Source: Enterobacter chuandaensis (GTDB lineage: Bacteria; Pseudomonadota; Gammaproteobacteria; Enterobacterales; Enterobacteriaceae). From it: DNA of 64,000 nucleotides. The notes under the pieces are model-generated. The model ran no database searches and had not been told where the DNA came from. It saw nothing but the letters and a program-made list of their open reading frames with translations. How positions within the stretch are numbered: the first letter of the stretch is position 1; every line of letters begins with the position of its first letter. Shown one piece after another: positions 56,005 to 64,000 of the stretch. The position numbers were made by a program, and so were the translations under genes. The DNA lies in assembly GCF_003594915.1 (NCBI RefSeq), contig NZ_QZCS01000011.1:62001-126000 (forward strand). The letters run 5' to 3'.

Positions 56005-58284
56005 ATGTCTTCACGCCCCCCGTTCTTCACCAGCGCCCGCGGTCGCCTGCTGATATTTAATCTGCTGGTGGTGGCGGTAACGCTGATGGTGAGCGGCGTG
56101 GCGGTGCTCGGCTTTCGTCATGCCAGCCAGATCCAGGAGCAGGTCCAACAGCAAACGCTGGACGACATGACCGGGAGCATGAACCTCGCGCGCGACACGG
56201 CCAACGTGGCAACGGCGGCGGTGCGGCTTTCGCAGGTGGTAGGGGCGCTGGAGTACAAAGGCGAGGCCGAGCGGCTGAAGCAGATGCAAACGGCGCTGCG
56301 CCGCTCGCTGGAACAGCTGGCGGATGCCCCGCTGGCGCAGCAGGAGCCGGCGCTGGTGGCGCGGATTATTCGCAGAAGCAATGAATTACAGCAAAGCGTA
56401 ACGGGGATGCTGGAGCGTGGGCAAAAGCGGCATCTTGAGCGTAACGCGCTGCTGAGCTCGCTCTATCAAAGCCAGAGCTATTTACGCCATCTGCAGGACA
56501 TCAATCGCCGCTTCGGCAGCAACGTGCCGGACGCGCGGCAGCTGATGGAGATGGATCGGCTGATCGCGGCCGCGATTGATACACCTTCGCCGCGTGCTAC
56601 CGTTCAGCAGCTGGACGCCGTGACCGCCACGCTGCCCCGAAGCGCCATACAGCCGGTCGTGGAGGGCGTTCTGCCCGATTTTAACGCCGAGCTGCGCAAG
56701 CTTGCCCCGCTGTCGAAGCAGCTGGAGGAGAGCGATCTGTCCATCAGCTGGTATATGTTCCACATTAAGGCGCTGGTGGCGATCCTTAATAGCGATATTA
56801 ATCAGTATGTTGAGCAGGTGGCGCAGGCTTCCCGGCTTCGCACGGCCCAGAGCCATCACGAGTTGCAATCTATTAGCGTGTTTATCAGCATCTTCGCCGT
56901 GCTGGCGCTGATCATCACCGGCTGCGCCTGCTGGTATATCTACCGCAATCTGGGCTCCAACCTGACGGCCATCTCCCGGGCGATGTCGCGACTTGCCCAC
57001 GGTGAACAGGATGTGTCGGTGCCCGCCCTTCAGCGGCGCGACGAGCTGGGCGAGCTGGCGCGCGCGTTTAACGTGTTTGCCCGCAACACCGCCTCGCTTG
57101 AACACACCACGCGTCTGCTGAAAGAGAAAACCACGCAGATGGAGATCGACCGCATCGAGCGTCAGGGGCTGGAAGAGGCGCTGCTGCACAGCCAGAAGAT
57201 GAAGGCCGTCGGACAGCTGACCGGCGGGCTGGCGCATGATTTTAACAACCTGCTGGCGGTGATTATCGGCAGCCTCGAGCTTACCGACCCTGAATCAAAC
57301 GACGCGCCGCGCATTACCCGTGCGCTGAAGGCAGCCGAACGCGGCGCGCTGCTGACCCAGCGACTGCTGGCGTTTTCCCGCAAACAGTCCCTGACGCCGC
57401 ATGCGGTAGAGATGCTGCCCCTGCTGGAAAACCTCCGTGAACTGATGCGCCACTCGCTGCCCGCCACGCTTACCCTGGAGATTGAAGCGCAAACCCCGGC
57501 ATGGCCCGCGTGGATTGACGTCAGCCAGCTGGAAAATGCCATTATCAACCTGGTGATGAACGCCCGGGATGCGATGGAAGGCCAGAGCGGGGCGATCAAA
57601 ATTCGCACCTGGAACCAGCGCGTGACCCGCAGCGACGGACGCAGGCAGGATATGGTGGCGCTGGAGGTCATCGACCGCGGCAGCGGGATGTCGCAGGAGG
57701 TGAAGTCCAGGGTTTTTGAACCGTTTTTCACCACCAAGCAGACCGGAAGCGGCAGCGGGCTGGGCCTGTCGATGGTGTACGGTTTTGTGCGTCAGTCCGG
57801 GGGGCGGGTAGAGATCGAAAGCGCGCCGGGACAGGGAACGACCGTGCGGCTTCATCTCCCGCGTTCTATGCTGCCCGCCGCTGCAGATGATGAAGCGCTG
57901 TCAGCCACCGCCTCCGTCGATAGCGAGCGGCTGGTGCTGGTGCTGGAAGATGAGGCTGACGTTCGCCAGACCCTGTGCGAGCAGCTGCATCAGCTTGGCT
58001 ACCTGACGCTCGAAGCGGACAACGGTGAACAGGCGCTGAGCATGCTGGAGGCGTCCCCGGATATTGGCGTGTTTATCAGCGATCTGATGTTGCCCGGAAG
58101 CCTGAGCGGGGCTGAGGTGATTAACCATGTGCGCAGTCATTATCCGCAGCTTCCGGTGCTGCTGATTAGCGGCCAGGATTTGCGACCCGCGCATAACCCT
58201 CAGCTGCCGGACGTTCAGTTGTTGCGTAAGCCGTTTACCCGCCAGCAACTGGCGCAGGCGCTGCGGAAGGTCACGGTAATTTGA
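56005..58284 (+). CDS. Hybrid sensor histidine kinase of the sugar cluster
   Basis: A 759-residue inner-membrane protein: a first membrane helix near residues 18-40 (FNLLVVAVTLMVSGVAVLGF), a TorS-like helical periplasmic domain of about 260 residues, a second helix near 290-312, HAMP domain, dimerisation domain with phospho-His411 (GGLAHDFNNLL), ATPase domain (N box MNARDAMEG, G box GSGSGLGLSM) and a C-terminal receiver with Asp693 (ISDLMLPG). No Hpt domain is seen. The ATG at 56005 follows ACGGAG; a GTG at 55981 is possible. Its likely partner is the regulator at 49021, and it may sense the imported sugar directly or through the binding protein. Confidence 0.88.
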   Translation: MSSRPPFFTSARGRLLIFNLLVVAVTLMVSGVAVLGFRHASQIQEQVQQQTLDDMTGSMNLARDTANVATAAVRLSQVVGALEYKGEAERLKQMQTALRRSLEQLADAPLAQQEPALVARIIRRSNELQQSVTGMLERGQKRHLERNALLSSLYQSQSYLRHLQDINRRFGSNVPDARQLMEMDRLIAAAIDTPSPRATVQQLDAVTATLPRSAIQPVVEGVLPDFNAELRKLAPLSKQLEESDLSISWYMFHIKALVAILNSDINQYVEQVAQASRLRTAQSHHELQSISVFISIFAVLALIITGCACWYIYRNLGSNLTAISRAMSRLAHGEQDVSVPALQRRDELGELARAFNVFARNTASLEHTTRLLKEKTTQMEIDRIERQGLEEALLHSQKMKAVGQLTGGLAHDFNNLLAVIIGSLELTDPESNDAPRITRALKAAERGALLTQRLLAFSRKQSLTPHAVEMLPLLENLRELMRHSLPATLTLEIEAQTPAWPAWIDVSQLENAIINLVMNARDAMEGQSGAIKIRTWNQRVTRSDGRRQDMVALEVIDRGSGMSQEVKSRVFEPFFTTKQTGSGSGLGLSMVYGFVRQSGGRVEIESAPGQGTTVRLHLPRSMLPAAADDEALSATASVDSERLVLVLEDEADVRQTLCEQLHQLGYLTLEADNGEQALSMLEASPDIGVFISDLMLPGSLSGAEVINHVRSHYPQLPVLLISGQDLRPAHNPQLPDVQLLRKPFTRQQLAQALRKVTVI

Positions 58285-58353
58285 GATTCCTCCGCTACCC
58301 TGGAACAATGCCATTCATTACCGTAAGGCCAGTTCACCTGCGAGTCTGGCCTT

Positions 58354-58677
58354 ATGAAACGTTACTCTACCGCTCTGTTATTTGGTCTGCTGTCACTCAC
58401 CAGCCAACTGGCGCATGCCGATGTGATTGATGACGCCATTGGCAATATTCAGCAGGCGATCAACGACGCCTATAACCCCAGCAGCAGCCGTAATGACGAT
58501 GACGACGATCGTTACGACCGCAGCCGTCAAATCGATAGCCGACAGTACGACGATCGCCGTCGGCAGCTTGAAGACAGACGCCGCCGTTTAGATGAGCGTC
58601 AGCGTCAGTTAGATGACGATCGCCGTCGATTAGAAGAGGATGAGCGCAGGTTAGAGGACGATTACGATCGAGGCTAA
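58354..58677 (+). CDS. yjdP: YjdP, exported Arg/Asp-rich protein
   Basis: A 107-residue exported protein with a signal peptide ending LAHA. The start of the mature part, DVIDDAIGNIQQAINDAYNP, is followed by an extremely charged stretch of Asp/Arg repeats (DDRRRQLEDRRRRLDERQRQ) likely to form a single helix or coiled coil. Size, composition and the position next to phnP fit E. coli YjdP. Its function is unknown. Confidence 0.85.
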   Translation: MKRYSTALLFGLLSLTSQLAHADVIDDAIGNIQQAINDAYNPSSSRNDDDDDRYDRSRQIDSRQYDDRRRQLEDRRRRLDERQRQLDDDRRRLEEDERRLEDDYDRG

Positions 58678-58690
58678 GTGTGGCCTGTTG

Positions 58691-58722
58691 CCCTCACCCC
58701 GACCCTCTCCCACGGGAGAGGG
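58691..58722. repeat. CCCTCTCCC/GGGAGAGGG palindromic repeat, copy 5
   Basis: CCCTCACCCCGACCCTCTCC followed by CACGGGAGAGGG, in the opposite orientation relative to copies 1-3, between convergent yjdP and phnP. Confidence 0.85.
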
Positions 58723-58729
58723 GGAAAAC

Positions 58730-59488
58730 CTAATCCAATACCAGCACCATCCCGTCATATCCCGCTTCAATGCCGTCCGGCAGCGGATTATCCATCATCC
58801 ACTCGTCAAACTGATGGCTGATGTGCGTCAGGATCACCTGCGGGCAGCCAATCACCTCGTTCAGCGCAACCACGGTGTTTAAATCACAATGGTTGCGCGG
58901 GATCTCGTCGCGCGGTTCATGGCTGCAGTCGATGATTATCGCCTGCGGCTGGTTGTTGAGCAGAAACGTCACCGTTTTTTCCGGCAGCCCGGCGGTATCA
59001 GAGAGCCACGCCACGCGGCTGTGGGCGGACTCCAGCAGATATCCGAAGGTCAGTTTTGAATGGTTGAGCGGCAGCGGCGTGACCCGCAGCCCCTGAAGGT
59101 CAAACATCACAAACGGTTCGACCGTGTGGCTGAAATCCAGGATCCCGGGGTGTTTAAACAGGTCGTCACACCCTGCGTCGTCAGGCGGGCCGTAGACCGG
59201 GATGGTTGCGCCCACGCCCCAGCGCAGCGGGAACAGCCCCTGGACGTGATCCATATGGTAGTGCGTGAGCAAAAACTGTCGGAAGCTGCCTGCAGGCCAG
59301 TCGTCCATCAGGTGCGGAATGCCCGCGTCCAGCAGGGTGACCGCATCGTTGAATTTGACCACTGCGCTGCAGGGGCGACGGCGATAGTTGTCCTGCAGGC
59401 GCGCCCGGCGGCAGGCCGCGCAGTCGCAGCCAAAGACCGGCACCAGCTGGGCACCGCCGGTGCCCGTTAACGTAATCGTCAGACTCAT
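58730..59488 (-). CDS. phnP: 5-phospho-alpha-D-ribosyl 1,2-cyclic phosphate phosphodiesterase PhnP
   Basis: A 252-residue metallo-beta-lactamase-fold phosphodiesterase that opens the cyclic ribose phosphate made by C-P lyase, giving ribose 1,5-bisphosphate. The metal motif is [13 protein letters not shown], with further ligands in LSDTAG and [11 protein letters not shown]; the structural zinc cysteines are CDCAAC near residue 21. It is the last gene of the phn operon. Confidence 0.95.
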   Translation of the reverse strand: MSLTITLTGTGGAQLVPVFGCDCAACRRARLQDNYRRRPCSAVVKFNDAVTLLDAGIPHLMDDWPAGSFRQFLLTHYHMDHVQGLFPLRWGVGATIPVYGPPDDAGCDDLFKHPGILDFSHTVEPFVMFDLQGLRVTPLPLNHSKLTFGYLLESAHSRVAWLSDTAGLPEKTVTFLLNNQPQAIIIDCSHEPRDEIPRNHCDLNTVVALNEVIGCPQVILTHISHQFDEWMMDNPLPDGIEAGYDGMVLVLD

Positions 59489-59497
59489 CTCACACCT

Positions 59498-59932
59498 CTA
59501 CAGCGGTTTGGTGAATCGAAAATGGCTCTGCGTATATCCCTCACGAACGTAAAAACGGTGCGCGTCCGTGCGCGTCACGCTGGTGGAGAGTTCGGTCAAC
59601 TCCGCGCCCGCCTGCCGCGCAACGTCTTCCGCCCAGGCCAGCAGCTGGCTGCCCACCTTTAACCCGCGCGCCTGCGGCATCACCACCAGCTCCTGGATCT
59701 CGCCGATCCAGCGCGCGTGGTGCAGGTGAAACTGCATGTGCAGACCGATCATGCCGACGACATGCCCGTCCAGCTCAGCAAGCTGGTAGCGCATGTTGTG
59801 ATCCTGAAGGTTGGCAAGAAATCCGGCGTGAAACGCCTGATGGTCAAATTCACACTGCTTAAGCTCGCAAATCAGAGCGTAAACGATCGGCGCATCGTCG
59901 GCGGTGGCGGGGCGAAGCGGGCAGTCAGGCAT
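59498..59932 (-). CDS. phnO: Aminoalkylphosphonate N-acetyltransferase PhnO
   Basis: A 144-residue GNAT-family acetyltransferase that acetylates aminoalkylphosphonates such as 1-aminomethylphosphonate, a detoxifying or preparative step. The acetyl-CoA loop is [15 protein letters not shown] and the C-terminal motif B is [16 protein letters not shown]. It overlaps phnN by 8 bases, as typical for the operon. Confidence 0.94.
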   Translation of the reverse strand: MPDCPLRPATADDAPIVYALICELKQCEFDHQAFHAGFLANLQDHNMRYQLAELDGHVVGMIGLHMQFHLHHARWIGEIQELVVMPQARGLKVGSQLLAWAEDVARQAGAELTELSTSVTRTDAHRFYVREGYTQSHFRFTKPL

Positions 59933-60473
59933 GCTGTTTCTCCTTCAGGCGGATCAGCGTTAAAAAGGTCTCGACTGACTGTAGCAAACTTCCGTCGTTA
60001 TTGAGGACGTGACAGCCCGACGGGGTGTAGCGCGCCGCGCGCTCAAGGCGCTGGTCTATCTCACGCGCATTTTCCCGCCCCCGGCTTTGCAGTCGGCTGC
60101 GCAGGATATCCGGGGAAACCTGCAGGCAGACCGGTAGCAGCGCCGCTTCATACCGGGCTTTTGCCTGCGGAAGATGCGCGCGCGAGCCGTTAACCAGCAC
60201 GTCGAAGCCCGCGTGCAGCCAGAGGTCGATCTCGATGCCGACGCCGTAATAAAAGCCGTTCGCGTGCCAGCTCAGCGCCAGCAGATTTTGCCCGGCGCGG
60301 GTAAAAAACTCCTGCTCGCTCAGGGCGATATGGTTTTCACTGCCAGCGTTAGCCGCGCGGGTAATGTAGCGATGCGCCACCAGCAGCTGTGAATGTTCCC
60401 GCTGCCGTAACGCCGACAGCAGGCTGTCTTTTCCCGAGCCGGACGGGCCCATTAACCAGATGAGTCTTCCCAT
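59925..60473 (-). CDS. phnN: Ribose 1,5-bisphosphate phosphokinase PhnN
   Basis: A 182-residue kinase related to guanylate kinases, which phosphorylates ribose 1,5-bisphosphate to PRPP and so feeds phosphonate carbon into nucleotide synthesis. The P-loop is [15 protein letters not shown], and the lid region includes [16 protein letters not shown]. Its ATG shares a base with the phnM stop (TGATG), so the two are coupled. Confidence 0.95.
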   Translation of the reverse strand: MGRLIWLMGPSGSGKDSLLSALRQREHSQLLVAHRYITRAANAGSENHIALSEQEFFTRAGQNLLALSWHANGFYYGVGIEIDLWLHAGFDVLVNGSRAHLPQAKARYEAALLPVCLQVSPDILRSRLQSRGRENAREIDQRLERAARYTPSGCHVLNNDGSLLQSVETFLTLIRLKEKQHA

Positions 60474-61609
60474 CAGAACACCCTTTTTCCCTGACGCCAG
60501 ACGTGGTCGATATGAACGTGCTCGCCCTTGCGGTGCGCCAGCACCAGGTCTGCCCGTTTGCCTTCGGCAATCTCACCACGGTCGTGAAGATTGAGCGCGT
60601 TGGCCGGGTTTTTGGTCACCAGTCGAATGGCTTGCGGCAACGTGAAGCGGTTGACCTCGTCGTCCGCCACCCGGAAGGCCGCGTCCAGCAGGCTGGCGGG
60701 GTAGTAGTCAGACGAGAGAATATCCAGCAGGCCGAGGGCAGCGAGCTTGCTTGCCGCCACGTTGCCGGAGTGCGATCCGCCGCGCACGATGTTCGGCGCG
60801 CCCATCAGCACGTTCATGCCGTGCTGGCGCGACGCCTCTGCCGCTTCGAACGTGGTGGGAAATTCGGCAATCACGCTACCAAGCTGGTGGGATTCGCGCA
60901 CATGATCGTGCGTGGCGTCGTCATGGCTGGCCAGCGCGATATTCCGGTCCCGGCACATCGCGGCAATCTTAAGGCGGTTGGGCTGCGACCACCGGGCCGC
61001 CAACGCCAGTTGCTCTTCTTCGTAGCGCGCCATCTCCGCATCGTTGAGCGAGTATTTGCCCTGATAGTATTCGCGGTACTTCTCAATGTTGGCGAACTGG
61101 CGCTGTCCCGGCGAGTGGTCCATCAGAGAGACCAGCGAGACCGGCTCGCGCCCGACCAGCTTTTCAAACAGCGGCAGGGTGGTGTGGTGCGGGAGCTCGC
61201 AGCGCAGGTGTAAGCGGTGTTCGGCGCGGTTAAGGCCACGCTTTTGCGTCTCCTCCACGGCGTTGATCATCTTCTCCAGATTCTCCAGGCGATCGCCGCC
61301 GTCGCGCACGTCGCCGATCGCCACCGCATCCAGAACGGTAGTGATACCGCTGGCGACCATCAGCGCGTCGTGGCTGCTCATCGCCGAATGGGCGGGCCAG
61401 TCCACCTTCGGGCGCGGGGTGAAGAATTTGTCCAGATTATCGGTATGCAGCTCAATCAGCCCCGGCAGCAGCCAGCCGCCTTCGCCGTCCATCGCCTCCG
61501 GTGAGCGGCTCTGGGTTTCGGCAAAGGCGCGAATAACGCCGTCCTGGATTTCAACCGAACCCTTTACGACCTCATTTTCCAGAACCAGCCTGACGTTATT
61601 GATAATCAT
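60473..61609 (-). CDS. phnM: Alpha-D-ribose 1-methylphosphonate 5-triphosphate diphosphatase PhnM
   Basis: A 378-residue amidohydrolase-superfamily enzyme that removes pyrophosphate from the triphosphate made by the PhnGHI/L complex. The metal site starts [13 protein letters not shown], with later histidines in [11 protein letters not shown] and a conserved [11 protein letters not shown]. It is embedded in the phn operon, overlapping phnL by 4 bases. Confidence 0.95.
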   Translation of the reverse strand: MIINNVRLVLENEVVKGSVEIQDGVIRAFAETQSRSPEAMDGEGGWLLPGLIELHTDNLDKFFTPRPKVDWPAHSAMSSHDALMVASGITTVLDAVAIGDVRDGGDRLENLEKMINAVEETQKRGLNRAEHRLHLRCELPHHTTLPLFEKLVGREPVSLVSLMDHSPGQRQFANIEKYREYYQGKYSLNDAEMARYEEEQLALAARWSQPNRLKIAAMCRDRNIALASHDDATHDHVRESHQLGSVIAEFPTTFEAAEASRQHGMNVLMGAPNIVRGGSHSGNVAASKLAALGLLDILSSDYYPASLLDAAFRVADDEVNRFTLPQAIRLVTKNPANALNLHDRGEIAEGKRADLVLAHRKGEHVHIDHVWRQGKRVF

Positions 61610-62286
61610 GCGTTTGTCCCCATCGGGTGCAATCTGTCCGCCACGCGGGTGCGTACGGCGTCGTCGTGAAAGATCCCGACGATCGCTGCACCCCGCGCTT
61701 TGGCCTGTTCGATCAGCGCTATCACCGCTGCGCTGTTTTTAGCGTCGAGCGAGGCGGTGGGTTCATCCAGCAGTAAAATCGGATAATCAACGATAAATCC
61801 GCGCGCGATGTTCACGCGCTGCTGCTCGCCGCCGGAAAAGGTCGACGGGGCGAGGTGCCACAGGCGCTCGGGCACGTTCAGGCGCGTCAGCAGGCTGGCG
61901 GCTTTGGCGGCGCAGGTTTCGCGCGGCACGCCGAGATCGAGCAGCGGCTGCATCACCACGTCCAGGGCGGAGATCCGCGGGATCACCCGCAGAAACTGGC
62001 TGACCCAGCCGATCGTCGTGCGGCGCACTTCCAGCACCTTGCGCGCCGGGGCTTGTACCAGATCGACCCATTCATCATTGTGGCGAATGCGGATGTGGCC
62101 TTCGTCCGGCAGGTAGTTGGCGTACAGGGAGCGCAGCAGGGTGGATTTACCGCTGCCGGAGTGGCCGTGCAGCACCACGCATTCGCCCTGATTCACCTCT
62201 AACGAGGCGTTTTGCAGCACCGGCAGGCGCACGCCGTTCTGCTGGTGGAGCACAAAGGTCTTACTCACGTTTTCTACGCGGATCAT
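61606..62286 (-). CDS. phnL: C-P lyase subunit PhnL (ABC-type ATPase)
   Basis: A 226-residue ABC-type ATPase that associates with the C-P lyase core and is required for growth on phosphonates. Walker A is [14 protein letters not shown], the signature is [12 protein letters not shown] and Walker B is [11 protein letters not shown]. It has no membrane partner and is not a transporter. It lies between phnK and phnM. Confidence 0.95.
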   Translation of the reverse strand: MIRVENVSKTFVLHQQNGVRLPVLQNASLEVNQGECVVLHGHSGSGKSTLLRSLYANYLPDEGHIRIRHNDEWVDLVQAPARKVLEVRRTTIGWVSQFLRVIPRISALDVVMQPLLDLGVPRETCAAKAASLLTRLNVPERLWHLAPSTFSGGEQQRVNIARGFIVDYPILLLDEPTASLDAKNSAAVIALIEQAKARGAAIVGIFHDDAVRTRVADRLHPMGTNA

Positions 62287-62295
62287 GTTGGCCTC

Positions 62296-63051
62296 TTAAT
62301 TCTGCAATACGGACGACACCAGCAGTTGGGTGTACGGATGATGCGGGTCGTCGAGCACGCGGTCGGTTAACCCACTTTCCACCACCTGACCCTGCTTCAT
62401 TACCAGCAGGCGGTCCGCCAGCAGGCGTGCAACGCCTAAATCGTGGGTGACAATCACCACCGCGAGGTTCAGCTCCACCACCAGGCCGCGCAGCAGGTCG
62501 AGCAGGCGAGCCTGCACGGAGACGTCCAGCCCGCCGGTGGGTTCATCCATAAAGACCAGCTTCGGGTGGGTGACCAGGTTGCGGGCAATCTGCAGGCGCT
62601 GCTGCATCCCACCGGAAAACGTGGTGGGCAGGTCGTCGATGCGCGAGGCGGGGATTTCCACCTCCTCCAGCCAGTGCTGGGCGGTGGCGCGGATGTTGCC
62701 GTAGTGCCGTGCGCCGGTGGCCATTAGCCGTTCGCCGATGTTGCCTCCCGCCGACACCTGACGGCGCAGGCCGTCCAGCGGGTGCTGATGCACCACGCCC
62801 CACTCGGTGCGCAGCAGGCGGCGGCGCTCGGCCTCGCTCATGGCGTACAGGGATTTACCTTCATACAGAATGTCGCCGTTCTGCGGCGTCAGGCGCGCGG
62901 AGATGGACTTCAGCAGGGTGGTTTTGCCGGAGCCGGATTCCCCGACGATCCCCAGCACTTCGCCTGGCCACAGCTCGAACGACACGTCGCTGAAGCCTTT
63001 TCCCGGCGCATAAAGGTGAGTCAGATTATTAACCGAAAGCAGCGGTTTCAT
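62296..63051 (-). CDS. phnK: C-P lyase subunit PhnK (ABC-type ATPase)
   Basis: A 251-residue ABC-type ATPase that docks on PhnJ in the PhnGHIJ core complex. Walker A is GESGSGKTTLLKSI, the signature FSGGMQQRLQIA and Walker B LVFMDEPTGGLD are intact. Its start overlaps the phnJ stop by 4 bases. Confidence 0.95.
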   Translation of the reverse strand: MKPLLSVNNLTHLYAPGKGFSDVSFELWPGEVLGIVGESGSGKTTLLKSISARLTPQNGDILYEGKSLYAMSEAERRRLLRTEWGVVHQHPLDGLRRQVSAGGNIGERLMATGARHYGNIRATAQHWLEEVEIPASRIDDLPTTFSGGMQQRLQIARNLVTHPKLVFMDEPTGGLDVSVQARLLDLLRGLVVELNLAVVIVTHDLGVARLLADRLLVMKQGQVVESGLTDRVLDDPHHPYTQLLVSSVLQN

Positions 63052-63893
63052 TGGCCGTTCGCCTCGCTCTGTTGGCGGCAGTAATCGGTGTCGGAGCAGA
63101 CAAACATCCGTTTGCCCGTGTCGTCCAGCACCACTTCATCCAGATAACTGTGCTTTGAACCGCAGATGGCGCACGGCTCGTCCCACTCCTGCACCGTAAA
63201 CGGGTGATCGTCGAAATCCAGGCTTTCGACGTGGGTATAAGGCGGGACGGCGTAGATGCGTTTTTCACGTCCGGCACCAAAGAGCTGCAGGGCGGGCATC
63301 ATGTCCATCTTCGGGTTGTCGAATTTCGGGATTGGCGACGGATCCATGACGTAGCGCCCGTTCACCTTCACCGGGTAAGCGTAGGTGGTGGCGATATGGC
63401 CGAAGCGGGCGATATCTTCATACAGTTTGACCTGCATGATCCCGTACTCTTCCAGCGCGTGCATGGTGCGGGTCTCGGTTTCACGCGGCTCGATAAAGCG
63501 CAGCGGCTCCGGGATTGGCACCTGGAAAATCAAAATCTGATCTTCCGTCAGCGGGGTTTCCGGGATGCGGTGGCGGGTCTGGATCAGCGTCGCGTCTTCG
63601 GTTTTTTCGGTGGTGTTGACGCCCGTTACGCGCTTAAAGAAGTTGCGGATCGACACGGCGTTGGTGGTGTCGTCGGCCCCCTGGTCGATGACCTTCAGCA
63701 CGTCCGCCTCGCCGATCACGCTGGCGGTCAGTTGGATACCGCCCGTGCCCCAGCCGTAGGGCATCGGCATTTCGCGACCGCCGAACGGCACCTGATAGCC
63801 CGGAATAGCCACCGCTTTTAAAATAGCGCGGCGGATCATGCGTTTGGTTTGCTCATCCAGATAGGCAAAGTTGTAGCCGCTTAAGTTAGCCAT
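63048..63893 (-). CDS. phnJ: Alpha-D-ribose 1-methylphosphonate 5-phosphate C-P lyase PhnJ
   Basis: A 281-residue radical-SAM enzyme that cuts the carbon-phosphorus bond, releasing methane from methylphosphonate. The unusual [4Fe-4S] cysteines are in the C-terminal part, CAICGSKHSYLDE followed by FVCSDTDYC, in the E. coli spacing. The N-terminus LSGYNFAYLDEQTKRMIRRA matches the family. The ATG overlaps the phnI stop within AATGGCTAA. Confidence 0.97.
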   Translation of the reverse strand: MANLSGYNFAYLDEQTKRMIRRAILKAVAIPGYQVPFGGREMPMPYGWGTGGIQLTASVIGEADVLKVIDQGADDTTNAVSIRNFFKRVTGVNTTEKTEDATLIQTRHRIPETPLTEDQILIFQVPIPEPLRFIEPRETETRTMHALEEYGIMQVKLYEDIARFGHIATTYAYPVKVNGRYVMDPSPIPKFDNPKMDMMPALQLFGAGREKRIYAVPPYTHVESLDFDDHPFTVQEWDEPCAICGSKHSYLDEVVLDDTGKRMFVCSDTDYCRQQSEANGQ

Positions 63894-64000
63894 TGGCGCG
63901 CTCCCGTTGCAGGCGTTTCAGCAGTTCCAGTTCGGCCTGGAAATCGACGTAGTGCGGCAGTTTGAGGTGCGAGACAAAGCCTGCGGCCTCAACGTTGTCC
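63886..64000 (-). CDS. phnI: C-P lyase core subunit PhnI, C-terminal end (5' end outside window)
   Basis: Only the last 38 residues are in the window, including FVSHLKLPHYVDFQAELELL and ending RERANG before the TAA at 63888-63886. This matches the C-terminus of PhnI, the nucleosidase subunit that displaces adenine from ATP with phosphonate in the PhnGHI/L reaction. The gene continues beyond base 64000. Confidence 0.9.
   Translation of the reverse strand, partial: DNVEAAGFVSHLKLPHYVDFQAELELLKRLQRERANG

Overview
The window is chromosomal DNA of an enteric gammaproteobacterium. Almost every backbone protein is close to full length and nearly identical in plan to its Escherichia coli counterpart, but gene order and accessory content point to Enterobacter or a close relative (Lelliottia, Enterobacter cloacae complex). 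Coding density is high. I see no rRNA, tRNA, CRISPR array, integrase, transposase or plasmid origin.

Layout. 1-4.3 kb is the gluconate region (end of yhhX, yhhW, gntR, gntK, gntU) with GntR operators. It abuts plsB, which in E. coli K-12 lies about 15 map minutes away, so the backbone is joined differently here. 4.3-17.6 kb follows the E. coli 92-minute order: plsB, dgkA, lexA-dinF (two LexA boxes), yjbJ, zur, then two genes not in that place in K-12 (a cupin protein and a TraF-like outer-membrane protein), dusA, pspG (sigma-54 promoter), qorA, dnaB, alr. 17.6-22.7 kb is an accessory island inserted between alr and tyrB. 22.9-37.4 kb returns to the backbone: tyrB, aphA, yjbQ, yjbR, uvrA/ssb, yjcB, pdeC, soxS/soxR, the sRNA SraL, a GST, ghxP, yjcE. 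37.4-48.8 kb holds a LysR regulator with a divergent cidAB-type pair, actP-yjcH-acs, gltP (the nrf operon found beside gltP in E. coli is missing), yjcO, a short hok/sok toxin locus, and the selenoprotein gene fdhF. 49-58.3 kb is a sugar cluster (ABC importer, D-lyxose isomerase, class II aldolase, PfkB kinase) flanked by a response regulator on one side and a hybrid histidine kinase on the other. 58.4-64 kb is yjdP and the tail of the C-P lyase operon, phnP to phnI, with phnI cut by the window end.

The most interesting part is the alr-tyrB island. On the minus strand it reads: two DUF2589-type proteins, a GH24 lysozyme with all three catalytic residues and no export signal, a secreted barnase-fold protein whose general acid and base are both replaced, a protein with weak ADP-ribosyltransferase-like motifs, and two small holin-like membrane proteins, the first split by an in-frame amber codon. 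A divergent pair at its far end encodes a LuxR-type regulator and a papain/C39-like cysteine peptidase. Endolysin, holins and a secreted nuclease-fold protein in one operon resemble phage-derived toxin-release (type 10 secretion) cassettes, but the combination with DUF2589 proteins is not one I recognise as described.

Regulatory signals read directly from the DNA include LexA boxes (lexA, uvrA/ssb), a SoxR box, GntR operators, three PurR-like boxes before ghxP, CRP-like sites (gntK, yjcB), sigma-54 promoters (pspG, fdhF) and the fdhF SECIS. Five copies of a CCCTCTCCC/GGGAGAGGG palindrome and several REP/BIME elements lie between genes.
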